A program made the position numbers and the translations under genes. From CAZSMK01 sp964608095 (lineage in GTDB: Bacteria > Sumerlaeota > Sumerlaeia > MWCT01 > JAGHBZ01), in assembly GCA_964608095.1 (NCBI GenBank), contig CAZSMK010000008.1:1-54723 (forward strand): a DNA stretch of 54,723 nucleotides, in the 5' to 3' direction. The notes below the pieces were generated by a model. That model worked only from the letters and a program-made list of their open reading frames with translations. It searched no databases and was not told where the DNA came from. Within the stretch, counting starts at the first letter, position 1; every line of letters starts with the position of its first letter. Positions 34,803 through 43,415 of the stretch are shown piece after piece.

Positions 34803-36976
34803 TCTTTTATTTCTCCTGATAACGTGGGGTGCTGAAAAGGATGTAAAAGCCAGTAGTGAAAGGAACGATGTATATCGCCTGTCCCTATATGAGTCCAGCG
34901 GCAATGAATGGCGACATCGATGGAGTCGCCCTGTATAAAAGACTTTTCTATAAAGAATTCGGGTTCTTGCCAGAAATGTTGAGAACCGTTTGCCGATAAA
35001 GGTCGAGACACAGGCGTAATCGTCCATTCTCCTGCTGATTGTCCGTTTACGGAAACAGAGAGAGAGACCGTTGATGATGCATCGGTTCTCATCACGAGTA
35101 TTGCAGGCTGATGGGGGATTGTTTTGAGCGAAAATGTTTCCAATCCAGAAATTTCGCGTCCACCATCCGCCACGACCCTTTGTGTATCAAGATAGCGGGT
35201 CTCCTGATAGAAATTTCCGGGATAAGGCCATACGTCGGGATTACGCCTCTCTGGATCGGATAGGAACACGTAGCCATGCGCACGTTCGCTTTCAAGGTCT
35301 GCAACGTCTACCGCATCGATCACTTTTGCTTTTGCTCTTTCTCTTTCAAGTTCGAAATCATGATCGAGTGAGGGAAGAACCCCGGAGTTGAGAAGCGACC
35401 AATCTTGCTCGAACGCAATAAGGACCGAGCCGAGAGAGACCGTATTATCCAGGAGAAAGGTCTGGTACACAGGTGTGCCCAAGAAATTTGGTGTTCCCCA
35501 TACTGCAGGATGGGTAATAATATAATCGGGAAGCCAGGTTGCGTTCAAGGTTTCCATCTTTTCGAATGTCGTTCCTATACCATTCCTCCACCAGCGCGCC
35601 ATATCATTAGTCACCAAACCCACAAAATCAACTGTCCGCCGGTCTGTGTAATAAGGAATGAGCCCGCAATCGGTAAGACCTATAACCGCATTCTGAGAGG
35701 TGGTATCTTTGACCCACCATGACATCCGGCGGTGTTGGTTGTAAAGATCGTTACAATTTTCTCCATATTCAGCCGCCCAGAAATAAACAGAGGGAAGAGA
35801 AGCGAGAATGAGTAGAACGCCAAGGATTCTGCCGAAACGTTCCGGCTGTTGGAACTTAAAAAGCGATGGCGCCCAGAATATACCTGCGGTCATTACCAGT
35901 AAAAACAATGGTTGATACGGATGGAAATACCGCTGACTATGCGCAAAAAGTGTTTGCAAAATAGTCAATGAACACATCCCACCGAGGAAAATAAGGAGAG
36001 AAAACAAAGGAGCGAAATGAAGTTTGTCCTGTCCACTGTTGAGCGCTATATAAAGAAATCCGGCAACAAAAAGGAGAAGCGCGAACGGAGGGAAATAAGG
36101 AAACACAAGGGTTTGTGTAAAATAGCGGTACAACTCGTCGGGCATGATATTGTGGTAATAGCCCGCCAGAATACCGTTGAAATTCGCTGCCACCAGCCTG
36201 AAGACGTCGAAAATAGTGTAGTAAGGGTGATAAGGCGCAGACTTCGCAAGCATACCATTGGTAGTAAAGGAGCTGGTTAGCAGCCAGGTAATAACGATAT
36301 ATAGAGCAGGGAGAAGGAAAGCAGCAAGAAAAAGGTAAAAGAAATCTCTAAGCCGAAGATTATGTAAAGAAACCAGGCATGCAAAAAAGATAACGGTTAT
36401 ACCGGCTATGACAATCCCTTCGGGTCGCGCAATTGAAGTAAATGCAAGCGAAAGAAGAAAAAGCCGAAATGATGCAGAGGTAGATTGTTTCAGCCAGCAT
36501 TGAAAGAGATAGAGTGTCAAAAGGATAAGAAAGGCGAACAGCCCGACATCCATCCCGGAAAGAAATCCCCATGCGAGATTACCGTTTAATATAAAAAGAA
36601 ACGCCGCTACCAATGAAGCTGATTTCCATGGCAACCATTCACGTGCAAGGGTATAGATCAAGAGCGCTGTGCCGGTATAAAACACCACGCCCCAGAGAAA
36701 CGTAATTCCTATCATCTTAACGCCATCGAGACCAAGCCAGAAGAAAGGCGCCAGTAGAAAAGGATAAAGAGGACTTGAAGCCCCTGTAGAATAGCCTGCT
36801 CCCTGTGTATATTCAAACAGGAAACCACGACTGAGCATTTTAGCGTACTGAAGAAAAATGAAGGTATCATCAAGGGGCGCCATGGGGTGACCGCCGGTCA
36901 AGAACAGCATAGCAGCCAAAAATACCAGTACAACCGCAAAGCATAAAACAACTATGACCGAGCGTTCTCTCTTCAT
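34799..36976 (-). CDS. Large polytopic membrane protein, GT-C-like
   Basis: The 725-residue protein has about ten membrane segments in its first 420 residues. The first periplasmic loop contains GGHPMAPLDDTFIFLQYAKM, with an Asp-Asp pair as in GT39/GT-C glycosyltransferases. Next is GYSTGASSPLYPFLLAPFFW. A large C-terminal periplasmic domain (about 440-725) follows. It probably transfers a sugar from a lipid carrier at the outer face of the inner membrane, but no donor can be named. The start is the ATG at 36976 after AAGGGGTGTCC. It is coupled to the deacetylase, which suggests joint glycan modification. Confidence 0.65.
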   Translation of the reverse strand: MKRERSVIVVLCFAVVLVFLAAMLFLTGGHPMAPLDDTFIFLQYAKMLSRGFLFEYTQGAGYSTGASSPLYPFLLAPFFWLGLDGVKMIGITFLWGVVFYTGTALLIYTLAREWLPWKSASLVAAFLFILNGNLAWGFLSGMDVGLFAFLILLTLYLFQCWLKQSTSASFRLFLLSLAFTSIARPEGIVIAGITVIFFACLVSLHNLRLRDFFYLFLAAFLLPALYIVITWLLTSSFTTNGMLAKSAPYHPYYTIFDVFRLVAANFNGILAGYYHNIMPDELYRYFTQTLVFPYFPPFALLLFVAGFLYIALNSGQDKLHFAPLFSLLIFLGGMCSLTILQTLFAHSQRYFHPYQPLFLLVMTAGIFWAPSLFKFQQPERFGRILGVLLILASLPSVYFWAAEYGENCNDLYNQHRRMSWWVKDTTSQNAVIGLTDCGLIPYYTDRRTVDFVGLVTNDMARWWRNGIGTTFEKMETLNATWLPDYIITHPAVWGTPNFLGTPVYQTFLLDNTVSLGSVLIAFEQDWSLLNSGVLPSLDHDFELERERAKAKVIDAVDVADLESERAHGYVFLSDPERRNPDVWPYPGNFYQETRYLDTQRVVADGGREISGLETFSLKTIPHQPAILVMRTDASSTVSLSVSVNGQSAGEWTITPVSRPLSANGSQHFWQEPEFFIEKSFIQGDSIDVAIHCRWTHIGTGDIHRSFHYWLLHPFQHPTLSGEIKE

Positions 36977-37299
36977 GGACACCCCTTGATATCTATGGTT
37001 CCAATTTCCAACCCTTATTGCTACTTCAACGAAAGAGACCCGGCTTGTCAACCTTACCAGGAAGGAGATGCACCTCTTTTATACCCAGCACACTCGCACT
37101 GTACAAGAACATAAACCGGACAAAAGATTCCTCAGATGGTACCGGCTGCAGAGAACTTTTCAACGTCAGGGGCAACGAGGTTTCTATTCGACGTTATCTG
37201 CAGCGCACAAGAGGGTGATGTGAACAAACATATATTCACCTCTTGCTCATATGAAAGTGCTTTCACCTGAGCATACTTACTTCTTGTCCTGTTGAAGAA

Positions 37300-38247
37300 C
37301 TATTCAGCAGCAAAAGGTTTATAATCCTTCTCCATTTCAGGAAGAATTACCACGACTGCACGGCGATTTTGTGCTCTGCCTTCCGGTGTTGCGTTATCGG
37401 CAACAGGACGATAATAGCTGTAAGTCACCGCGCTCATATCCGCGGCACTGAAATCGTGATTGTCGACCAGATAATGCAGCACAGAGAGTGCACGATGAGC
37501 CCCAAGTTCCCAGTTCGATTCCCACTCAGAGTATTGAATCTCCTGGCTATCCGTATGTCCTTCCACAGCAATCTCCTTGCCGGGAAAGTATTGCTTGACG
37601 ATCCGGGCTACCTGGGTGAGTAACGTTTTTCCCTCGGATGTGAGTTCATCGCTTCCGGAAGCAAACAGCGCCTCACCAAGCATGGTAAGCTCTACACCTT
37701 TTGGAGTTTGTGCAAGCTGGACTTGAAGTTCTTTGAGCTGATCTTCCATCGACTTGAGTTTAGCGAGCTTCTCTTCATATTCTTGTTGCATCTGGGAAAA
37801 CTGCTGGTCTTTTTGAGCGAGCTGTTGATTTCGCTGGGCGAGCTGCTGGTCTTTTCCTTGCACTTGCTGCATGTAGTCGCGAAGTTGTTGTTCCTTCTGA
37901 GCCAGTTGGTTCTGGAGTTGCTCGAGAGATGCGTCTTTCTGAGAGACCAATTCATCTTTTGCTGAGAGTGATACCTTGAGATTCTCGATTTCAGCCTTGA
38001 GCTCGTTGACTTTTTTCTCTTCAAAGGCATCGCCAACCAACGCGCCGGCAAGACCACCGGCTGCAGCGCCCACACAGGCTCCCTCGGCCGCACTGAGAAC
38101 TCCGTGCGATGCCGCCCAAGAACCACCGACTATGGCGCCACCGCCCGCACCGAGCGCCGCACCTCGCTGAACATACGTACAGCCGCTTCCAAGGACAAGA
38201 AGAAAAACCAGAAGCACACTGCACACGATTGATCCACCCTTGTTCAT
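37300..38247 (-). CDS. OmpA-family lipoprotein with coiled-coil linker
   Basis: The 315-residue protein starts MNKGGSIVCSVLLVFLLVLGSGC, a lipoprotein signal with the lipobox LGSGC. A glycine-zipper region follows (AALGAGGGAIVGG ... GAAAGGLAGALVGDAF). Then comes a Gln-rich coiled coil with QQLAQ/KDQQ repeats (about 85-180). A C-terminal OmpA peptidoglycan-binding domain (about 190-305) has VEGHTDSQEI and RAQNRRAVVVI. It tethers outer membrane to cell wall. A strong AAAGGAGGCG precedes the ATG. Related proteins include Pal- and YiaD-like lipoproteins. Confidence 0.9.
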   Translation of the reverse strand: MNKGGSIVCSVLLVFLLVLGSGCTYVQRGAALGAGGGAIVGGSWAASHGVLSAAEGACVGAAAGGLAGALVGDAFEEKKVNELKAEIENLKVSLSAKDELVSQKDASLEQLQNQLAQKEQQLRDYMQQVQGKDQQLAQRNQQLAQKDQQFSQMQQEYEEKLAKLKSMEDQLKELQVQLAQTPKGVELTMLGEALFASGSDELTSEGKTLLTQVARIVKQYFPGKEIAVEGHTDSQEIQYSEWESNWELGAHRALSVLHYLVDNHDFSAADMSAVTYSYYRPVADNATPEGRAQNRRAVVVILPEMEKDYKPFAAE

Positions 38248-38493
38248 CACACTACGCCTCCTTTCCTTTGACACTTCAATACCTGCGGCATACCTTCATT
38301 ATTGCCTTAAAAAGTAAAATTGGAATGCCACCATCACTGCATTTGCGATATCATATTTCGCATAGGCCTTTATGTTTTGTCAAGACATATTTCAATGAAA
38401 AAGTTGGTTTTTTTGCAAGAAAAGGAACTCATGGAATTCAAAAAAGCAGCATAAGGACGAAGAAGATAAAAAATCAGGTCGAGTTCGAGCATA

Positions 38494-38769
38494 CTAATCT
38501 CCAAACTTGTAATGCTTGCGTACTTTCTTTGCGACTTTCCACACGCACTTTAACCCCTGGGGGAATACAACAAGGTCACCGGCCTTAATCTGAACCGGCT
38601 CGCCCTTTTCAGGTTCAACCCTAACCTCACCTTCGAGAATGTAACAGGTTTCGCGTTCGACGTATTCCCAATCAAATGTTGAGGGATCGCATTCCCATAT
38701 AGGCCAGCTCGAGACCTGGAGTTCTTCAAGTTCGTCTTCTGTGGGTTTTTTAATCTTAATATCTTCCAT
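38494..38769 (-). CDS. Small cupin-domain protein (DUF861-like)
   Basis: The 91-residue single-domain cupin has WEYVERETCYILEGEVRVEPEKG, the first cupin motif in its DUF861 (ethanolamine utilisation EutQ-like) form. The second motif is AGDLVVFPQGLKCVWKV. Histidine metal ligands of classical cupins are lacking, as in much of this group. The function is unknown. It sits 33 bases after the metallo-hydrolase gene on the same strand, in a run with ilvC. Confidence 0.85.
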   Translation of the reverse strand: MEDIKIKKPTEDELEELQVSSWPIWECDPSTFDWEYVERETCYILEGEVRVEPEKGEPVQIKAGDLVVFPQGLKCVWKVAKKVRKHYKFGD

Positions 38770-38802
38770 AAATCAGCCTCGAAGTCTTTCTTCAGTATTA
38801 TG

Positions 38803-39564
38803 CTATATTTCGTAGATTGTTCCTTCTTTAGCGCATTCGATTTCGCTGTGTTCGGTATCGAAATCATCCTGTATGTGGACAAGGAGCATCTTTTGTTTTA
38901 TTGAGTCCGGCAACGTGAGCAGTTCCTCATACCGCGTATGACCATTGACATTGGTTTCATGAATGATGAGATCGCACCCGGAGAGAAAATCGATATGAGC
39001 GGGATCGAAGGCGGTATCAGCGCTATACCCGAACGTCTTCCCGTTATACGTAATAATCATACCGAAACAAGGAACATAATGTTTGGTAAGTCGGATTTTT
39101 ACCTCAATGCCCTGGACGTAGTTGAGTGTATTGAAGTGAAGCAGATGCAGATCAAAATAGTCCTCGAATTCTGGACATTCCTTATGGTGAACATTGAGCT
39201 CATTCATGCATCCCATGGAGGCGCGGAGCTTATTGTCCCAGAGCACATCCGCTACCTCGCTGATGGTATATAACCTGGCTCGACGGTGCTGGTGGAAACG
39301 CTTGAAAAAGCCGAGGCTTTCCAGTCCGTTTGAGTGGTCGCCGTGAACGTGAGTCAGGATAACATCGTCTATATCGGTAATATCGAGGGTGATTCCGCTT
39401 TTCTTCGATGCGTCATTAATCATGCGCCGAAGCGGATCCGGACAATCGATGAGGATTTTTTTGCTTCCCGCAAAAACAAGTAGACTTGTGCAATAATAAA
39501 TGCGCGAGAAATAGTCTCCTATCCCGAGTGGAAGTATCCTTAACTTGTCCTGATCCTTCTGCAT
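38803..39564 (-). CDS. MBL-fold metallo-hydrolase
   Basis: The 253-residue enzyme has the metal site THVHGDHSNGLE (HxHxDH), later His ligands near TKHYVP and an Asp in YSADTAFD. A final HIQDD region is present. The YTISEVADVLWDN segment and overall size fit RNase Z-like or cytoplasmic hydrolases of the beta-lactamase fold. The substrate is unknown. It starts 15 bases after the ilvC stop, so it is probably cotranscribed with ilvC and the cupin gene. No secretion signal. Confidence 0.85.
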   Translation of the reverse strand: MQKDQDKLRILPLGIGDYFSRIYYCTSLLVFAGSKKILIDCPDPLRRMINDASKKSGITLDITDIDDVILTHVHGDHSNGLESLGFFKRFHQHRRARLYTISEVADVLWDNKLRASMGCMNELNVHHKECPEFEDYFDLHLLHFNTLNYVQGIEVKIRLTKHYVPCFGMIITYNGKTFGYSADTAFDPAHIDFLSGCDLIIHETNVNGHTRYEELLTLPDSIKQKMLLVHIQDDFDTEHSEIECAKEGTIYEI

Positions 39565-39579
39565 AGAACTATATTCCGT

Positions 39580-40578
39580 CTATTTCGTCTTTGACAGCCA
39601 CGGCATCATTTTTCGTAATTCCTTACCGATTTTCTCTATAGGATGCTGAAGACCTTGTTTGCGTAAAAGGTTAAACATAGGACGCCCCGCCTGATTCTCG
39701 AGTATCCATTCCCGGGCAAATTCTCCTGATTGAATCTCGGCAAGAATTTTTTTAATCTCCTCGCGAACGCTTTTGTTGATAATCCGCGGCCCACGCGTCA
39801 AATCGCCATATTCAGCGGTATCGCTGATAGAATATCGCATCATGGATATGCCGTTTTCATGAATCAAGTCGGTGATGAGTTTAAGTTCATGAAGACATTC
39901 AAAATATGCAGTCTCAGGTTGATACCCGGCATCGACGAGCGTTTCATAAGCCGCGTAAATGAGCGACGTCAACCCTCCGCACAGAATGACCTGTTCGCCG
40001 AACAGATCGGTTTCCGTCTCTTCTTTAAAGGTGGTTTGAATAACACCCGAGCGGGTACCCCCGATTGCTTTTGCATGGGCAAGAGCAAGATTGAGCGCAT
40101 TGCCCGACGCATCCTGCTCCACCGCTACCAGACACGGCACCCCTTTTCCCTCTTCAAATTGACGGCGCACAAGATGACCGGGTCCCTTCGGCGCTACCAT
40201 ATACACGTCGATATCTTTGGGAGGAACGATACAATTAAAATGGATGTTGAATCCGTGAGAAAAGGCTATGGCGTTGCCGGGCTTGAGATGCGCCTTGACC
40301 TCGTTGTCATAGATCATCTTTTGTACCTGGTCGGGAGCCAGAAAGTGAACCACGTCAGCTTGTTGTGCCGCATCGGCTGCGCTTAAGGGTTCAAAACCTG
40401 CCTCCACCGCTCGATCATAATTTTCTGTCCCTTTCAGCTCAGCTACAATAACCTCGACACCGCTGTCTCGCATATTGAGCGCCTGCGCATGTCCTTGCGA
40501 ACCATAACCGATGACGGCGATTTTTTTACCCTTGAAAAATTTGAGGTCTGCATCTTTGTCATAAAAAATGGTCGCCAT
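39580..40578 (-). CDS. ilvC: Ketol-acid reductoisomerase
   Basis: This 332-residue class I enzyme makes dihydroxy-acids for valine and isoleucine synthesis. The NADP-binding loop is VIGYGSQGHAQALNMRDSG near 21-39. The metal and substrate domain has DLFGEQVILCGG and the block MMRYSISDTAEYGDLTRGPRI. The length and features are normal. The ATG is preceded by AAAGGAGATGAAG. No ilvBHD genes are near, so it is a separate ilvC unit. A small -10-like TATACT lies upstream near 40612, but no clear -35 was found. Confidence 0.96.
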   Translation of the reverse strand: MATIFYDKDADLKFFKGKKIAVIGYGSQGHAQALNMRDSGVEVIVAELKGTENYDRAVEAGFEPLSAADAAQQADVVHFLAPDQVQKMIYDNEVKAHLKPGNAIAFSHGFNIHFNCIVPPKDIDVYMVAPKGPGHLVRRQFEEGKGVPCLVAVEQDASGNALNLALAHAKAIGGTRSGVIQTTFKEETETDLFGEQVILCGGLTSLIYAAYETLVDAGYQPETAYFECLHELKLITDLIHENGISMMRYSISDTAEYGDLTRGPRIINKSVREEIKKILAEIQSGEFAREWILENQAGRPMFNLLRKQGLQHPIEKIGKELRKMMPWLSKTK

Positions 40579-40772
40579 TTCTCTTCATCTCCTTTTTGAA
40601 TGAATATAGTATACAGTTTTTTCTCAGAACCTCGAAAAGTCAATGGTTTTGTCAATCGGATAGAAAAAAGACCTTCCCCGAATGGGATTATGTTGTTGCT
40701 ATCTTGTGTGCTGAGAGTGGTGAAAATGCAAGGAGCAGAGGATGTGGGTATTATTCTGCAAGTGAATTTTAT

Positions 40773-40810
40773 TAGGCCTATAGGTCGTATAGGTCCTATA
40801 GGTCTTATAG
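40773..40810 (+). repeat. Short tandem repeat, TATAGGTC(C/G/T)TATAGGTC
   Basis: Four units of about ten bases (AGGCCTATAGGTCGTATAGGTCCTATAGGTCTTATAG) lie in the ilvC-argS spacer just before a GAGTGCG repeat copy. The unit is partly palindromic. Nothing coding is apparent. Confidence 0.7.
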
Positions 40811-40828
40811 AAAAATCAGCTGCTACTT

Positions 40829-40900
40829 TGAGTGCGAGTGCGCGAACAACGCCAGGGGTGTTTACGACCGCGAGTGTGAGTGCGAGTACGAGTGCGATAA
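40829..40900 (+). repeat. GAGTGCG repeat copy
   Basis: TTGAGTGCGAGTGCGCGAACAACGCC...GTTTACGACCGCGAGTGTGAGTGCGAGTACGAGTGCGATAA matches the copy at 20241-20295 around the same ACAACGCC core and extends it with further six-base phrases. The rest of 40901-41365 is AT-rich with no gene or structure that I can support. Confidence 0.6.
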
Positions 40901-41365
40901 CTTAAGCTATAGATATTGCGACAGGCGGTATCGAACTTCGTCGGTGGACTTCGCGCGAGTCAAATCTTTATATCCAAGCCAGTGGCTTGCAACGAACAAG
41001 CAGGTTCGAGAAGGAAAAAAAGAACGCTCTGAGCTGATGAAATGACACGGCTGAATGAGTTCAAAATTTTTGCTCGAATTACGTCATTTTCTATAGCGGA
41101 ACATAGGGATTGTAAATATAAGTCTTTATTTTTGAGTATTAAACATAAATAAAAGTGGGAAGTCGCGAGATGAAACATAAGAATAAAAAATGCGAGATGG
41201 TGAACAAAAAGCGAAAACGCAACATGTAGTGTAAAACTCTAAAATCTCCAACATTATATACGTTTTCGACTCCTATTTTCCGCCGTGAGCCCAAAGACTG
41301 TGTCAAATCTGCCCATTTCGTAACTCACTTAAAATCAATGATCTATAAAATTTTGAAATTTTTTT

Positions 41366-41395
41366 TTGACGAAACCCTTGTCAAAAGATTATAGA
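41366..41395 (+). promoter_or_regulatory. Promoter of a candidate small RNA
   Basis: TTGACG at 41366-41371, an 18-base spacer and TATAGA at 41390-41395 (TTATAG with 17 is the alternative) form a good promoter after a T-run. No protein-coding gene follows on this strand before a strong terminator at 41477-41519. Confidence 0.55.
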
Positions 41396-41401
41396 ATTAG
41401 T

Positions 41402-41519
41402 GTAATAAGAACATGGATAAAGGTGTAACTTCTTTGCTGTTGCCATACTGCACCTCTGATCCACCACACTGCGACCGGGCGTTGAGGAGCCCACCCCTGC
41501 CTCAACGCCCATCTTTTTT
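41402..41519 (+). ncRNA. Candidate small RNA of about 118 nucleotides
   Basis: The stretch runs from the predicted start of the promoter at 41366-41395 to the end of a strong intrinsic terminator. It would fold into AGGTGTA (41421-41427)/TGCACCT (41449-41455), a seven-pair hairpin, and the terminator stem with the C-rich loop AGCCCACCCCTG. It does not match what I remember of 6S, SRP, tmRNA or RNase P RNA. A 47-codon frame from ATG 41413 runs through the terminator, has no ribosome binding site, and is not believed. Confidence 0.5.
41477..41519 (+). terminator. Strong intrinsic terminator
   Basis: GGGCGTTGAGG at 41477-41487 pairs perfectly with CCTCAACGCCC at 41500-41510, loop AGCCCACCCCTG, then ATCTTTTTT. 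It has no upstream protein gene on this strand, which points to the small RNA at 41402. Confidence 0.88.
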
Positions 41520-41671
41520 CATACCCATCCATAAATTTATCTTCATAGTATGCTGATTTTTATAGGCTTACGTAATTACGTGTTCTTGAATAAAGAAGGT
41601 GGGTAACTCCCTTACGATTTACACTTCAGGCAAGTAGTTCCTTTCCTTTTTTGCGGGACGGCCTACGTTGT

Positions 41672-43333
41672 TCACATTGTTGAAGGCGTTGAAACAGATA
41701 TCAGCGACATCGCGTTTTGTATAACAATTTGCAGCGCCTTCACCAGTGCAAGTCTTGCACGCGTAAGCTCAGGCTTGTCCGGAAGGATAATGCGATACTC
41801 TGAATTTTTTGTTCCTGCGGTGAAATAATTATGAAAACTCGACACCAGATCCCTTAAATACGAGGTGATAAGTTGAGGTTCAAGTAGTTCCGAAGCGCTA
41901 TGAACAACATTGGGAAACAGTGAGATATTTTTGATTATATCCTGTTCTTCGGGAAGATTGAGCAGCTGAACATCCGCCCGGTCAACCTTTGATAAATCAA
42001 CGCTCTCCTCACGCGCCTTGTCGAATAAACTGCAGGTACGCGCATACGCGTACTGGACATAATACACAGGATTGTTCATGGATGTGTCCTTTGCAAGTTC
42101 CCAATCGAAAATCAGCTGGCTGTCGATAGAGCGCATGAGGAAAAAAAAACGAACGACATCGGAGCCGAGTTCATCGAGCATCTGGCGTATAGTAATGAAT
42201 CCACCGGCTCGTTTTGAAAATCGCATAACCTCCTCCCCCTTTTTAATCGTAACCATTTGAATAACAAGGCAGAGGAGTTTGTCTGGGTCGAATCCCAGGG
42301 CTTGCATAGAGGCCTTAAGGCGTGGGATATAGCCATGGTGATCGCCACCGAATACGTTGATTAGAAGGTCGTACTCACGTTCGTATTTATCGCGATGATA
42401 GGCTATGTCGGGAGCCAGATAGGTCTTGAATCCGTTGCTTTTAACAAGTACCCGGTCTTTTTCATCGCCGAACTCAGAGGTTTTCAACCATAGTGCGCCG
42501 CTATCCTCATACACCTGGTCGCGTTCCTTGAGCTTCTTAATAACCTCATCGACTTTCCCCTGTTCGTGAAACGATGTTTCGCTGACCCAATGGTCGAATT
42601 CGACTTTCAAATCCGCGAGGTCTTTCTTGATAAATTGAAGAATATGGTGAGTAGCGTAATGAGTAAAAAAGTCAAGATCCTTATGGAGCAAAGAATCGCC
42701 ATGTTCATTAACAAGTTCTCGTGCGATATCGACAAGATACTCTCCGTGATAACCATCCTCGGGTATTTCAGCCTCGTTGCCAAGTTGTTGAAGGTAGCGA
42801 GCGCGGAGCGATTTACCAAGATTAATCATCTGTGCCCCCGCATCATTGAAATAGTACTCCCGCTCCACATTGTAGCCAGAAAAACCAAGAATGCGCGCAA
42901 CGGAATCGCCCACTATGGCGTTTCGACAATGACCGATATGAAGAGGACCGGTTGGATTTGCACTGACAAATTCCACAAGAACGCGTTTGCCCTTTCCCAC
43001 ATCTACCGCACCATACGTATCCCCGGCGGAGATGACTTTCTCAATGAGGGTCGCCATCTCCTCGGGATCAATCCAGATATTGATAAAACCCGGTTTGACC
43101 GCTTCCGCCTTGAGTATAAGAGGTTTGTTTTGTATAATTTCAGCCACGATCTGCTCGGCGATCTTCATGGGAGATTGGTGAAGCGGTTTTGCAAGCTTCA
43201 TTGCTACGTTCGTCGAGAAGTCGCCGAAATCCTTAACACGCGGAACTTCGATCCGAATATCTGAAACAATTATTTTATTGAGCTTATGGACGGCTTCCTG
43301 AATAATCGTGCGTAATTTTTCAGTAAGATACAT
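41672..43333 (-). CDS. argS: Arginyl-tRNA synthetase
   Basis: The protein has about 553 residues. It contains the N-terminal Add-1 domain and VEFVSANPTGPLHIGHCRNAIVG, the class I HIGH motif preceded by the ArgRS-specific SANPTGPLH. YVQYAYARTCSLFDKA and the C-terminal DALR anticodon-binding domain ending in ALQIVIQNAMSLI follow. It charges tRNA-Arg. The second synthetase motif is MRFSKRAGGFITIR, an AGGF variant of KMSKR as usual for bacterial ArgRS. An earlier in-frame ATG at 43363 is possible; the N-terminus MYLTEKLRTI is more like the family. It stands alone. Confidence 0.95.
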   Translation of the reverse strand: MYLTEKLRTIIQEAVHKLNKIIVSDIRIEVPRVKDFGDFSTNVAMKLAKPLHQSPMKIAEQIVAEIIQNKPLILKAEAVKPGFINIWIDPEEMATLIEKVISAGDTYGAVDVGKGKRVLVEFVSANPTGPLHIGHCRNAIVGDSVARILGFSGYNVEREYYFNDAGAQMINLGKSLRARYLQQLGNEAEIPEDGYHGEYLVDIARELVNEHGDSLLHKDLDFFTHYATHHILQFIKKDLADLKVEFDHWVSETSFHEQGKVDEVIKKLKERDQVYEDSGALWLKTSEFGDEKDRVLVKSNGFKTYLAPDIAYHRDKYEREYDLLINVFGGDHHGYIPRLKASMQALGFDPDKLLCLVIQMVTIKKGEEVMRFSKRAGGFITIRQMLDELGSDVVRFFFLMRSIDSQLIFDWELAKDTSMNNPVYYVQYAYARTCSLFDKAREESVDLSKVDRADVQLLNLPEEQDIIKNISLFPNVVHSASELLEPQLITSYLRDLVSSFHNYFTAGTKNSEYRIILPDKPELTRARLALVKALQIVIQNAMSLISVSTPSTM

Positions 43334-43415
43334 AACTGCATTCTCATAGTAAGATAATACCATTTTTCGGGTCTGATGTTAAAAAAGCAAGGAAAAGAGC
43401 ACGCACCGGTATAGT

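Noticed and set aside
34803..35027. N-terminal extension of the polysaccharide deacetylase
   Set aside because: It falls in the upstream membrane-protein gene. The signal peptide at 34802 marks the true start.
29582..36976. One large mobile polysaccharide island
   Set aside because: Genes for glycan handling are interspersed with housekeeping genes (ald). No integrase, tRNA edge or composition break is visible.
41413..41556. 47-codon frame inside the small RNA candidate
   Set aside because: It lacks a ribosome binding site and reads through the intrinsic terminator. The residues do not look protein-like.
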